A DNA stretch of 64,000 nucleotides from Terfezia claveryi (GCA_015179025.1 WHUX01000015.1:558001-622000); one strand, 5' to 3'. Numbered from the stretch's first letter, positions 33,451-46,310 are shown. Made by a program: numbers and translations. Notes: generated from the letters alone by a model not told the origin.

Positions 33451-36378
33451 GTGACGTTTCAAAATGAACAGATACAAAACCCTATGCAATGGTGCCCACG
33501 ATTCTATACTTCAGCTGGAGCATATTCAAATCATCTGGAGAAGGTTCATCCCGAAAAAAACGTGAAGGATCTTAATGGGCCACTGCCACGTCTCGAAAGC
33601 GTCGGTTCTCCAACACCAGAGATACTACTAATTTAGATTATATATAGACGAAGTCAATTTCACGATATTATATCTGCTGATGTTGATTACTACTCTGATT
33701 CATGCCATAGCAGGGATCTGATAGGGAGGCTCGAACTTTTTGTATTGAACCAAAATCCGATGAGGGAAGTCAGCACATTATGCAATCACCTATCCACGTG
33801 CAGGCAACCCAATACGTCCACATGTATTTCCGGAGGAAGACCGAAACTTCAATTTGTTTGCTCCATTCCGCACCTCAATTGATTATCGACTGGCATGCTT
33901 CTTCAATTCTACAAAGACCTCACAGTCAAAGATCGACCAGTTTTTCAAGGATAACCTCTTGAAAGGCCTCAATCCAACGCACAAGGTTCAATTTCGGTCA
34001 GCATATACAATGTATAAGCTTATCGACGCAGCGGCAAATGAACCTTCCTGGCACTCAGGAACAGTGAACTACCCATTACTCAAGGGGTGGCCTTTTATTA
34101 TGGAATATTATTGCAGTAGTGAAGTACCTTCTACGCAAAAGGTTTATGCCAGCGAGATGGCCTGGGGCCCGGCAAGAATACGACAACGAAGGGAACAGGG
34201 TATATAGTGAGATCCATACTGCACAGTGGTGGGAAGACACTCAGGTGAGCAATTTGTGTGTACTATGTCAGATATCCAACTAACTGAAATGGATAGGCTT
34301 TGCTACCTGAAGGCGGACACTTGTTCCGATTTTACTAGAATCAGATGAAACTCACCTAACGAATTTCTCTAGAGACAAAAAGTTATGGCCTGTTTATATG
34401 AGTATAGGCAATATCGGAAGCTCCATACGCAATACATATACGATGCATGCCTGGATACAATTGCACTACTACCATTGGCCCGAAACGAATCAACAAAATA
34501 CTGGGTATTCGGTAGAAACGCAGGAAATTAGGCGTTGCAAACCATACAAATGTTTTGGCGATTTGCTAAAACCATATCTGACGTAGATGTCAGAAAGGCT
34601 ACGAGATGGTTTGTGCTATGGGAACGTACGCTTATGCTTTCCTAAGCTTTTTGTTGGCTCGCTGACTATATAGAAAATGCTACAATCCATGGTATTGAAA
34701 CAACTGCTCCCTTCTTGCATAATTCCACCGAGAAGCTTGGTGAGTATTCAGAAGTGTTATCCAGCTCACTACATCAAAATTATGCCGCAGTGTACAACAA
34801 TTCCACGCTATCAGTTTGAAAGCAAACGGCATTAAAAACATCAAAAACACCTTGTGGTCAGTCCCAAATATAAACCGCCTGAGCTCGTTCGAGCAGATAT
34901 TTTGCACAATATCTTCCTAGGAGTGTTAAATTATTTAATGGATTGGATTCAAGGTTTTCTAGAATACTATGAGCAGATTAATGCATTTGACTATGTCTGG
35001 CATTGGTTGCCTCCCTACCTCGGATTTTCAGTTCCGACCAAGGGATACCAAGTTGTTTCACAATGGTCGGGAAAGGAAATATGGAACTTTGGTAGAGTCA
35101 TTCTTAGAACATTTACCATGGCATTGCGTCAGAAGGCCAACCAACCACGGCCCACCGGAGGTCAGGTACAGGAGTTCAATCGAGCAATTCGCTGGTATGT
35201 AGCATCACTGACTTCTATCTCATGACTCAGTATCCTAGTCATATAGATAAGATAGTTTCTTATTTACAAGAATATTTGTATGTGTTTCATGAAACTAAAG
35301 CTGTGTTCTTGAAGTTCTATACTGATAAGAAAACAAGAAAGGCTGCTGCAGAAGCACATAAGAATTTGTTGAAGGAACAAGCGGGATTATTGGTTGAAGA
35401 CCTCAGGGCATTAGAAAAAGTTAGGATGTGTCAAGAAAATACCTTGCACTGTCGGGAATTGGTGAATGAGATTTTACAAGAAAGGGCACACTTCAATTTC
35501 CCAAAAATCCATTTAATCTCCCATTATACCAAACAGATTCCAAAGTTTGGGGCTCTAGCTCAATATTCCATAAATATTAGTAAAGCTATGCATAAAGGCC
35601 TTAAGGATGCTTACCATCGAAGTAATAGGGTTAATGCAACACCACAGATAGTTACTACCTACATGAGGGATTATACTTTTGCTATAAAGGACTTGACACT
35701 TAATCTATGGAACCAGGTTAGGCAAAATGGAGATGTGATGCCAGGTGTCAGAAAACAGGTCTACTTGAAGTTGCGGGGGAAAATTGAGTTGGGATTAATA
35801 TTCAGCCTTGAGGATCTGGAGCGTATAACTGGCTTGCCAGATCTGGTGCTGACAATACAAGTGTTTTTAAGGCAGGAAGTTAGAAGTATGGATTCTAAGC
35901 CTACCGAGCTGTTAGTTCAAGAAATTTGTTCATATGGGGTGCTTCAAATTCTAGTGCCAAAATTCAGTGGAGAAGGGTTCATTTTGCACAATGCTAGATG
36001 CATTGAGAAATTTCACAGGAAGGAAAGATATGATTGGATATGGGTAAGGAGACAGCGTGCATTGGATGAGGTACCAGTAGAGATGCTGAATGGTCGAATA
36101 CTAGGACGAATCAATACATAGTTCAAAGTAATAACTATAGCAGGAATGGTGCGTTAGCGCATGTGAATCTGCTTCAATGCATTAGGTTGAATGCTGTGCA
36201 GGGTACGGAAGGGATGGTTCATGTTGGAATGCCGATGAGTGGGGAAGGGGTTATAGTTAAGATATCACAAATAGAAGGGATTGCGTATTTAATACTATTA
36301 GAGCTAGGGGAACATCAGAAACGATTGCAGTTTGCCTTTGCGGCCCCCGATGCCCGCGATGTTCTAAAGACAAACTGA
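33451..36378 (+). pseudogene. Degenerate Plavaka-type (KDZ superfamily) transposase
   Basis: The region opens with a C2H2-like finger, WCPRFYTSAGAYSNHLEKVH (about 33490-33555), with one Cys missing. It continues in broken frames: CFFNSTKTSQSKIDQFFKDN and YKLIDAAANEPSWHSG (33880-34080), and PKYKPPELVRADILHNIFLG and YLMDWIQGFLEYYEQINAFD (34860-34990). FNRAIRWYVASLTSIS precedes an intact 299-residue stretch (35222-36121) with YLQEYLYVFHETKAVFLKFY, HFNFPKIHLISHYTKQIPKF and KAMHKGLKDAYHRSNRVNAT. The C-terminal QGTEGMVHVGMP and IEGIAYLILLE (36163-36300) close it. This order matches Plavaka transposases of the CACTA/KDZ-like group, best known from basidiomycetes. Stops and shifts at about 33634, 34205 and 34300-34850 make it non-functional as read. 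Confidence 0.75.
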
Positions 36379-36999
36379 CAGTTAATGGCGTAGCGTGGAA
36401 GACTGTTGTCGCCCGGGCGCCGCTCCCTCGCAGCGTGCGCCCCACGGCCAGTTGTTAACACTATCTATGCCGTGACGCTGTACTCTGGAGCTTTGTGCCC
36501 TAGGGTTCAGTGTTGTGGAACAGCGCCCTGGCGCCCTATCTTATGCATCCCCGCCCTCAACCCATATACTGTTTCTGCCCTCAGGCGCCAATCCATGGTT
36601 ATGCAACGTCCAGGTGCTATAAGAGCATAGTATGCCTCGGTAACGCAGGTGTGCGCCCTGGCACAACTACCTGACAGACAATATTTCCACTCTACTTGGC
36701 GCACGCGGAGAATAATGGTAATAGCAGCCAGGCAAACGCAGCCAAGCAGAGAGGGGCAGTCAGGCAAAGGCAGCCAGGTATAAGCAATACATTGCATGCA
36801 CTAGGTGAACTTGAGCTTCTATATACACTGATGAGCCATATTTGTAATTCCACCGAACCATTCCATCATAGATCCCACTAGGACTCTATCCTACACATAT
36901 ACCTCCCACAATCCAGCCCTTCCCAGACCTCAGCAGTCTCCAAAGTAGTAACCGCCCTCACTGATGTAGTTATCCACTGCCATGAGCAACCCTTAATAG

Positions 37000-37960
37000 T
37001 AGAGCAATTAGCTAGGCAGTCCCACGAAGTCCACGGATTTGCTGGCGAGTCCACGTACCTAGCTATGTCTATACATATTGATAGGGGATATCTCGGGAGT
37101 GCACTTGCGGAGTCCTAAGAGCAATTAGCAATGCCCTCACATAGAGTCCGCTAGTTTTCTGGCGAGTTCACTTACCTAGCTATATCTGTAATTGATAGGG
37201 GATACCTCGGGAGGGCACTTGCGGAGTCCTAAGAGCAATTAGCAATGCCTCCACATAGAGTCCGCTGGTTTTTTAGCGAGTTCAAATACCTAGCTATGCC
37301 TGTATCTGCGCACATAGATTGGGGATATCTCGCAACTACACTTTGGGCGTCCTAAGAGCAATTAGCAATGCCTTCATATAGAGTCCACTGATTTTCTAGC
37401 GAGTTCACATACCTAGCTATGCCTGTATCTGCGCACATAGATTGGGGATATCTCGCAACTACACTTTGGGCGTCCTAAGAGCAATTAGCAATGCCTTCAC
37501 ATAGAGTCCGCTGATTTTCTAGCGAGTTCACATACCTAGCTCTGTTTGTGAATATTGATAGGGGATATCTAAGCGGAGTCCTAAGAGAAATTAGCATCGC
37601 CCTCACATGGAGTCCGCTGGTTTTCCAGTTAGTTCATATACCTGGCTATGCCTGTGTCTGCGCATATAGCTGGGGGATATCTCGCAACTGCACTTGGAGC
37701 ATCCTAAGAGCAATTAGCCAGGCCTTCATATAGGGTCCGCTGGTTTTCTGGCGAGTTCACATACCTAGCTATGCCTGTGTCTGTGCATATAGATTGGGGA
37801 TATCTCGCAACTGCACTTTGGGCATCCTAAGAGCAATTAGCAATGCCTTCACATAGAGTCCGCTAGTTTCTGGCGAGTTTACGCACCTGGCTATGTCTGC
37901 GCATATAGATGGGGGATATCTCGAGAGGGCACTGGGGGAGTCCAAACCTCAGCGCTGGCT
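37000..37960 (+). repeat. About 120-bp tandem repeats, left arm of E
   Basis: About eight units, each with TCCTAAGAGCAATTAGCAAT, CACATAGAGTCCGCTG, GCGAGTTCACATACCTAGCT and GGGGATATCTCG. Units vary in length from about 105 to 127 bp. Confidence 0.9.
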
Positions 37961-38239
37961 GCTTGACCTTCCGCCGACTACTGGCTAGCTGCGTTATGTG
38001 TCATACTTGTGAAAAGAGGGGGTGCACGTGCTCTCGTGTTCTGTTGGTTCGCGCAGCCCTGGAAATATGTGTCGGTTGACGTGGCCGGGAAATATGTGTT
38101 GATTGGTCGGAAGGCAGATTTGCGCACGCTGGTGTGACAAATCAGCACATGCATGTTTCAGGCTATATATACCCGCCAGCCGTGGGTTTACCGAATTGGG
38201 TAATAGGAGCACTGATGGCGGGCTTGTTCATATAGACTT

Positions 38240-38660
38240 GTGCATGCGAGAAACTTATGCTTTTGGAGACTTATATATATATATACGAGAAACTCGTACT
38301 TTTGAGGCTTATTAGGATATATGCGAGAATCTCATGCTTTTGGAGGCTGATATATATATATGTGAGAATCTCGTGCTTTGGAGACTTATATATATATATG
38401 CGAGAAACTCATGCTTTAGGAGATATATATATATATATGCGAGAAACTCGTGCTTTTAGAGACATAGAGAAATGCATGCATTCGCGGGCAAGACTAATAT
38501 ATATGCATAGGTGAGATACTTTTGCATTAGCAGCCTCTAGATCTACATGGAATCAATCTATAAGCCTCAAAAGCATGAGTTTCTCGCATATATATATATA
38601 TATCTCCTAAAGCATAAGTTTCTCGCATATATATATATAAGTCTCCAAAAGCATGAGTTT
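38240..38660. repeat. TA-rich 40-bp repeats at the centre of E
   Basis: Units of the type GCGAGAAACTC(A/G)TGCTTTTGGAGAC plus (TA)n occur on both sides of the centre. The same unit makes up the array in element D. Confidence 0.9.
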
Positions 38661-38999
38661 CTCGCATGCACAAGTCCATATGAACAAGCCCGCCATCAGG
38701 GCTCCTATTACCCAATTCGGTAAACCTACGGCTGGCGGGCATATGTAGCCTGAAACATGCATGTGCTGATCTGTCACACCAGCGTGCATAAATCTGCCTT
38801 CCGACCAATCAACACATATTTCCCGGCCGCGTCAACCGACACATATTTCCAGGGCTGCGCGAACCAACAGAACATGAGAGCACGTGCACCCCCTCTTTTC
38901 ACAGGTATGACACATAACGCAGCCAGCCAGTAGTTGGCGGAAGGTCAAGCAGCCAGCGCTGAGGTTAGGACTCCCCCAGTGCCCTCTCGAGATATCCCC

Positions 39000-39905
39000 G
39001 ATCTATATGTGCAGACATTGCCAGGTGCGTAAACTCGCCAGAAACCAGTGGACTCTATGTGAAGGCATTACTAATTGCTTTTAGGACGCCCAAAGTGCAG
39101 TTGCGAGATATCCCCAATCTATGTGTGTAGACACAGGCATAGCTAGGTACATGAACTCGCCAGAAACCAGCGGACTCTATGTGAAGGCATTGCTAATTGC
39201 TCTTAGGACGCCCAAAGTGCAGTTGTGAGATATCCCCAATCTATGTGCGCAGACACAGGCATAGCTAGGTATGTGAACTCACCAGAAAACCAGCGGACCC
39301 TATGTGAAGGCCTGGCTAATTGCTCTTAGGACGCTCCAAGTGCAGTTGCGAGATATCCCCCGGCTATATACGCAGACACAGGCATAGCCAGGTATGTGAA
39401 CTAACCGGAAAACCAGCGGACTCCATATGAGGGCGATGCTAATTTCTCTTAGGACTCTGCTTAGATATCCCCTATCAATATTCACAGACAGAGCTAGGTA
39501 TGTGAACTCGCTAGAAAACCAGCGGACTCTATGTGAAGGCATTGCTAATTGCTCTTAGGACGCCCAAAGTGCAGTTGCGAGATATCCCTAATCTATGTGC
39601 GCAGACACAGGCATAGCTAGGTATGTGAACTCGCTAGAAAACCAGCGGACTCTATGTAGAGGCATTGCTAATTGCTCTTAGGACTCCGCAAGTGCCCTCC
39701 CGAGGTATCCCCTATCAATTACAGACATAGCTAGGTAAGTGAACTCGCCAGAAAACTAGCGGACTCTATGTGAGGGCATTGCTAATTGCTCTTAGGACTC
39801 CGCAAGTGCACTCCCGAGATATCCCCTATCAATATGTACAGACATAGCTAGGTACGTGGACTCGCCAGCAAATCCGCGGACTTCGTGGGACTGCCTATCT
39901 AATTG
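39000..39905 (-). repeat. About 120-bp tandem repeats, right arm of E
   Basis: The mirror copy of the block at 37000-37960, again about eight units with matching order. Confidence 0.9.
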
Positions 39906-40490
39906 CTCTACTACTAGGGGTTGCTCATGGCAGTAGATAACTACATCAGCAAGGGCGGTTACTACTTTGGAGACTGCTGAGGTCTGGGAAGGGCTGGATT
40001 GTGGGAGGCATATGTGCAGGACAGAGTCCTAGTGGGATCTATGATGGAATGGTTTGGTGGAAGTACAAATATGGCTCATCAGTGTATATAGAAGCTTAAG
40101 TTCACCTAGTGCATGCAATGTATTGCTTATACCTGGCTACCTTTGCCTGACTGCCCCTCTCTGCCTGGCTGCGTTTGCCTGGCTGCTATTACCATTATTC
40201 TCCGTGTGCGCCAAGTAGAGTGGACATGTTGCCTGTTAGGTTGTTGTGCCAGGGCGCACTCCTATGTTACAGAGGCATACTGCAGTCTTATAGCACCTGG
40301 ACGTTGGATGACCATGGATTAGCGCCTAGGGGCAGAAACAGTATACGGCTTGAGGGCGCGGATGCACAAGATAGGGTGCCAGGGCGCTGTTGCATAATAC
40401 TGAACCCTAGGGCACCAACCTTCTAAGTACAACGTCAGGGCATGGATCGATCAACAGGTTGCCGTTACGGCGTATGGGGCGACCAGGCGT

Positions 40491-41026
40491 CTAAGGGGTT
40501 GGTATAGTCCGTCAGGAGGCCTAGAGGGGCGTTAAAGCGAGGAAAAATCTTTCATGATGAAAGTTGGTTAGTAAATAATAGAATAGACTTAGAGACATAG
40601 AATATGATTTATGATTAGGAAATAATAAACTTGTGACTAGTTGAGAGAAGAGCCATAAAGAATGTGAAGTGTTGGATGTAAAACAGGTGCCAGGCCAATA
40701 TTAGGAGGGCATGTGTGGGGGCATATAGAGGTAAGCAAAAAATTGTAATACATGGGATAGTATAAAAGTAGTTAATGCCTCTAGATATAGATTTATTTAT
40801 TTTTTCTGCTGAAGTTTGAGGGTGCACATGTGGTGTATAAGAGGCAGTGGGAATTTGGTGGTGTTCGAGGTGCAGAGCACATATTTTGAGGATGCGCATG
40901 AGGTGCATGAGTGGGAGCAGAAATTTTGTAGTATAAATAGGGTGCATGAGAGGCAGCTGGAATTTGGTGGTGCACCAGGTGGAACAAAACTAGTTGCTGT
41001 GTCATGATGGAGAATTTTTTTTGCTG
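40491..41026. other. Gene-free stretch with an imperfect repeat
   Basis: GCATGAGAGGCAGCTGGAAT-like phrases recur at about 40835-40985. No gene is supported. Confidence 0.45.
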
Positions 41027-41880
41027 ATGTATACAATTTTTTAAGCCTAGTATATTCCGTAGCCCTAATATTATGCAAATCTCTGACCAAGCTCTATATA
41101 TCTCGATATGGAACCTATTCGGCCTCAAGAGTCCTAGCACTATAATACTAATCCTCTCGGATTTAATGCAGGTTTAGCAAAGACTTTTGAAGGCCCTTAA
41201 TATACTTCTATAACTAGGACTTTACTTCTATGCTATTGTTAAGTATTTTAAGAGTTTAAGTATATTTTGTAACCTTCACCGAATATCTTAATATTTTAGA
41301 AGAACTTATGATCTATTTAGGATTGCTTGTAAGTATGAGGATGCAAAAGTATTCACAACAACTTGAAGGAAGGTTAAGAGGCCTTGACCAGGTTAGGAGA
41401 TAGAGTAGCTAGGATCATTAGGTAGTGGGGGGGTCTGTATAATTCTATGCTACAACTACAGACTCGGACTTACACCAACAGCATAGTAGAGATAGCACCA
41501 ATATCAGTACCAGCACTAGTATTGAATACAAGTACATAGTAGAAGTGTCTACCTCATACTTGGGCAAATATGGCTCAATTGAAGCTCATGAAATTGATGA
41601 GCTATAATCCTAGAGTGAGTATACTAGTAAAATATATCTAAACCCTCAAAATACTTAATAATAGCATAGAGGTAAAGCCCCAGTTATAGAAGCAAATTAA
41701 GGGCCTTCAAAAGTCTTAGCTAAGTCTGTATTAAATCTGAGAGGCTTAGTATTATAGTACTAGGACCCTTGAGGCTGAATAGGTTCTATATTGAGATATA
41801 TAGAGCTTGGTCAGAGATTTGCATGATGCTAGAGCTATAGAATATACTAGGCTTAAAAAATTGCATAGAAGAATATCCTA
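41027..41880. mobile_element. Fold-back (inverted-repeat) element of about 0.85 kb
   Basis: The left arm (about 41027-41300) is mirrored by about 41600-41880. Examples: GAGTCCTAGCACTATAATAC (41129) against TATTATAGTACTAGGACCC (41749), and CTTTTGAAGGCCCTTAAT (41184) against TTAAGGGCCTTCAAAAG (41697). The spacer is about 300 bp and has no ORF. It sits next to repeat X copy 2. Confidence 0.8.
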
Positions 41881-42365
41881 AAATATTAAGATTGCAGTAC
41901 TACAAATATAGCATGATTGAATTGCTCAAAAAAGCTGAAATTCAATACTAAAAAGGCTAGCTTGCAAAATTTATATAGGTTATATAGAGCAATATAGTTT
42001 GCAGTGTGTCTAGTACTATATACAGTAAGCAGCTTTAGTCTATACTAATATGGCTTATAGAGTAGACCTTTAGGGAACCTATGGCTGCTAGTAATGGTTG
42101 TTGTAGGTAGCATAGGGGATATAGGGTAAGTGGTTATGCTAGAGGGGTAGTCATATGGGATATTGAAGGTTTAGGTGCTATAGAAGATTCAGGGTGGATC
42201 AGAGTGGGTTGAAGATATTAAATTTGGGTTTTTCAAGTATTTTTACCCTATATTCATTATTCTTACTACAGCAATATTACATATATTGATAGAGATATTG
42301 GAATGTTACTGTATATGGTAGGGGACCTTGTGTCAATTATTATATGGTTGTTAATTGTTATACAG
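41881..42365 (-). repeat. Dispersed repeat X, copy 2 (inverted, AT-shifted)
   Basis: Reverse complement of 19835-20330. Most differences are C-to-T or G-to-A in this copy, notably at CpG sites. Confidence 0.85.
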
Positions 42366-42487
42366 TAAATGATACTATATATACCAGCCATGTAATGATT
42401 CATTTTACCTTTACTTATTCCTCGCTTCTAGGCTCGCCTTCTACTCAGTAGCTTCTTTGGGTGCAGAACATCTTAATTGTCCTACTA

Positions 42488-43146
42488 TGTAATGTGTTAA
42501 TAGGGGGACTGGAAGATCAGATTAGATAAGATAAGAATCTTTTCTAATCAGATAATCTCAGGCTAGTAATGTATACTACAAAGTAGATTACTAATAGTGT
42601 ATTGTTTATTCTTACTATTAAAGTTATTACTAGTAGTATAAGATTACTGTAATAGGTAAAGTAGTATAGGAGTGCTAAAGGCACTTAGAAGATTAACCAG
42701 TGGAACTTCTATATTGATTGTACTCTAACTATGTTCTGAGTTTTAACTATCTGTCCAACTGAAGGGAAATTTAAGGGACTATATGTATTTCCAATGTGGC
42801 AGTGCTAAGGCAGTGCTGAGGTAGTGCACCATCATTTGACCCTTACATATGATTGAGATCAACATCATCTGATCTTCTAGATAGTACTTCTAAATACTAT
42901 CTAGTACAAAATAGGTTAAGTTTTAACTTTAACTTATATATGTGAAAGCATGTAATAACATGTGAAAGTATGTGAAAGCATGTAATAACATGTGAAAGCA
43001 TGTGAAAGCATGTGAAATATTAGTAAGACAGACAGTACACAGAATGTTGTGTGTTTTAAGATGCTTGCTAAGTAAGAAAATACATAAGAAATACATTTGT
43101 GAGGGAGAGAGTTAGTCATAGGGTATGAGTAAGCCACTTCCTTACA
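42488..43146 (-). repeat. 3' LTR of chromovirus A
   Basis: 659 bp, TGTAAGGAAGTGG..CATTACA in minus orientation; closely similar to the LTRs of B at 47813-48451 and 60400-60868. It contains short direct repeats of the type CATGTGAAAG near 42945-43010. Confidence 0.88.
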
Positions 43147-43340
43147 TGCCTCCCTATTTAGATAAAAACATCCATCCTAAGAAATAAATAGGGTATAGGT
43201 TATGTACATTAGTAGTTAACATTCAACCCATAATACCTATTGTTCCTGTCCATATAGGTACTACTACCACTTGCTCCTATATCAATCCTGACATTATCAT
43301 ACCCCTACTTGAAATCCTTAACAACAGAAATGTCATCAAA

Positions 43341-45071
43341 ATACTAACTAATTACCCTTTGTGGTTGTCTTTCTTTAAAGAAATGTCTAAGCATCAATTG
43401 GGGTAAGTCCACCTCTTTTCCTTTGTCTTTGTCAATCTTGACTGCATTAGATAAAATAGGGGGAGCAAGAACTTTCTTTCTTTCATCATTAATCATTTCC
43501 AAGGTTTCTTTCCTTATCTTATTCTTGCCAAGCTTATTCTCACTAACCTTTTTCTTTTTGTAAGTTGCTTGCTTACTACCAGTCAACCAGAATTGTTTTT
43601 TCAATGACTCATCAACACCATCAGCATACACCCACTCATTATACTTATGAGGCTATCCCTTTCATTTTACCTTGTACTGCAACTTCCCTATTCCAGGCTG
43701 TAACCTGAATTCCAACACTCTTTCTACTTCATACCTATCTTCCTTAACTAGTCCTGGTTATTCCAGAGTCCTGGAAGGGAACAGTTGTATTGGATTAGAG
43801 AAAAAGAGTTTCAGAAGTGAGGTGTAGAAGGAATTGTTAATATTATTGAGGTCAGGGAAGTCAGTAAAGTCAAGTTTAGCATTTTGACTCCATAGTGAAT
43901 ATTTTGTAATAGTGAAAGGGCCTATCTATTTAGGGGATAGTTTGGAGGAGTGGTACCTTGCTAGTAGGTTCTTTGTTGATAGCATCACCTCATCATTGAT
44001 TTGGTAATTAAGAGAGACTCTTCTGTGTTTGTTGGCTTGCTGAATTTGGTCCTTTTTTACCTTAGTAAGGTTTTCAGCAACCTGGTAAAATCTGGTTGTA
44101 GGGTTTGAATAGGTAGGTATAGGGTGAGGTAGGATAGGTGCAGATAAATTAGGCTGGTATCCTAGCTTAGTAAAGAAAGGAGAATGTCCTCTTATAGCAC
44201 TAACTCTTGCATTTACCTCTGTTTAAATAGAAGGTGTGGCTAGTACCCTATTCATTTCCTGTTCCAGCTTCTTAGCTACAAACATAGGAATAATTGTCCT
44301 ATTCTTTCTTTCACTTATCCCATCAGTCTGAGAGTGATATGTAGAAGATGCTTTATGTATAATTCCATTTTTCTGTATCCAATCTTGAAATGTAGTAGAT
44401 ATAAATAAGGGGTCTTAGTCAGAAACAATTTTATAAGGAAATTCTACATTAGGCTTAATGAATCTTTCAAAGATATTAATAACTCCTAATATGTCAACAT
44501 TATCTGCAACAGATAGTAAAAATGTAAAATCAGAATGCCTGTCAGTCATGACTAACAACTTATGAAATGTTAACATGTGAGGCTTATCATCAACAGGAGT
44601 TCTGTACTCAAGGGTAAATTCAGTACATGAAATCATAACAGGTTCTATACTAAGAAAATCTATAGCCATGCTACCCCATAGCCTAGTAGGTACATTAAGA
44701 GGAGTAAGGAATCTAGGGGGTTTCTGTGTAGATCCTTTGGTAATTTGGCAGGTTTTACAACTCCTCACAAATTCTTCAACCTGCTTATAAAAATCCTGAA
44801 AGATGTACTTATTAGTAAGCTTATGTGCTATTTTTGCAAGGCCTCCATGTCTAGTGGTGACATGTGCTTGTTGGATAAGGGCTTCAGAGGCAGAGTTACC
44901 TTTAACTTGTAGTCCTTTAGGAATAACCATCCTCCAAGCAAAATTCTTCAGCAGGTACATGAACCCATCCTGTACCTTTGCTGTAGGTACCTGTTCTCCT
45001 TTTTTAACTCTTAAGTACAGTAGTCCAAACACTGTATCTTTTTTCATCTCTTCCCCATAATGCCATTCCAA
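43341..45071 (-). pseudogene. Integrase and chromodomain of chromovirus A (broken)
   Basis: Fragments in order: ALIQQAHVTTRHGGLAKIAH and CKTCQITKG (zinc-binding H-H-C-C); MAIDFLSIEPVMIS (first Asp); KIVSD then a TAA then DPLF (second Asp); STYHSQTDGISERKNRTIIP (Glu). The C-terminal chromodomain-like DRYEVERVLEFR and QYKVK..KG..PHKYNEWVY has stops where Trp is expected, then a Lys-rich tail (to 43344). B has CAA where A has the TAA after VSD. Confidence 0.8.
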
Positions 45072-45134
45072 CTCATGATCTCTTATCTACTCAGCAATTA
45101 CCAAATCTGGTTCCATACTCTTTTCATCATCATC

Positions 45135-46310
45135 CTAGACTCCTAGTGTCTTTTTCAGGTAGTCACTACTATAGAAGGGCTTATTGAGGGCCTTCAGGTT
45201 ATTTTTTCTAGTGTTACAGGAGTTGACAAAGTTTTTGTTCAGGTTATGGTAACCAAGACAATACTTGCATCTTGGTATCTCTTTTCTTCCTGTAGTAGTA
45301 ACTTTTGGGAGTTCTGGGCATAGGTGAGACCAATGACCATCTTGGTTGCATATACTGCATTTTTTGATAGTTTCTTTTAGTAGTGGATAGAGTTTGTTGT
45401 CAAGGGGGCATTTGTTGCTAAGGTGAGTGGTTTCCATGCAGTTGATGTATCTGGGAGGAGGAAATTTAACACCTTTGGAGCATTCCTCCTTAAAATGTCC
45501 AAATGCCTAATATTTTTCACAAAGATTAATAATAGGATCTTTGTTGTTGCATTGGGTATGTGTGTGGCCATTTTTACCATATTGGGAATAAAACTGTTGT
45601 GTCTGAGTTTTGTTGGAGGAAGATAGGAGGATTGGATCCTAAAGGGAGGTATCAGGAAGGGTGCTGACAGAGGATGCAGGTGAGGCTTCTGGAGGAGGAG
45701 GAGGCTAGAAGTGCACCTTCTTGTTGTCTGCCTCATCCTTGCACTTAGGTGAGGCTGCCCTTCTCTTCAAGATATCTTCAAGAGTGGGGTTCCACTCCTG
45801 AAGGTTTCCCACAACCACAGAACCCCTATCAGCCCTTCTTAAGGACTGTTCCATCTGTTCTATAGTCATGGATTACCTGGCTCTTTCCCATTCTTCAGGT
45901 TTATCTGAGTCAGAGGATTTATCCACAAGGGTCTATTCCTGTGGGTCCTCTGCCTCAGAGGCAGCAAGAGTGGAGGAAGAGGATGTACTAGGTCTTTTAT
46001 TAATTACTACTTCAAACTTGGGTTTTATTGTAATTGACCTTCCTCTTTCCTCACTCTCTTATTGTTGCTATTGGGCCTAGGTCCTAGTAGTGGTGGTAGT
46101 AGTTTGGACTGCTGCCCACTCCTACTGGAGCTGTCTGAGCCTGAAATTTCTTTGTGGGGTGTTAGATTCATCAGGTTCAGGGTTATTCTCAACTATGGCT
46201 TTGTACCTTTCAGCCTCAAAGACTGCATTTAGACCTTCTCTATCATGCCAGAGAGGCCTGGTGCCATCAACCTCCTGCACCTATCTTGGTGGGAGATTGG
46301 TTGTGGTGAT
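45135..46310 (-). pseudogene. Linker and CCHC zinc-knuckle array of chromovirus A pol
   Basis: Between RNase H and integrase lies an acidic/Pro-rich linker (SGVEPHS-type segments) followed by about five knuckle-like units. Two are intact: C-x2-C-x4-H-x4-C in a CMETTHLSNKC unit (about 45420) and CSICNQDGHWSHLC (about 45345). Others are damaged: GKNGHTHTQC, AFGHFKEEC and CKYCLGYHNLNKNFVNSC. The frame is broken by stops. Confidence 0.7.

Larger units (their letters stand above)
36400..40490. mobile_element. Giant palindromic fold-back element E
   Basis: Two arms of about 2 kb (about 36400-38515 and about 38545-40490) are inverted copies of each other around a loop of about 30 bp near 38530. Matching landmarks: CCCTAGGGTTCAGT (36502) and ACTGAACCCTAGGG (40400); GTAATAGCAGCCAGGCAAAC (36718) and its complement near 40185; the tandem block at 37000-37960 mirrored at 39000-39905; CACATGCATGTTTCAGGCTA (38146) and its complement near 38747. 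Identity is high, but many single-base differences show it is not an assembly mirror. No transposase lies inside. The degenerate Plavaka gene ends directly to the left. Confidence 0.9.
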
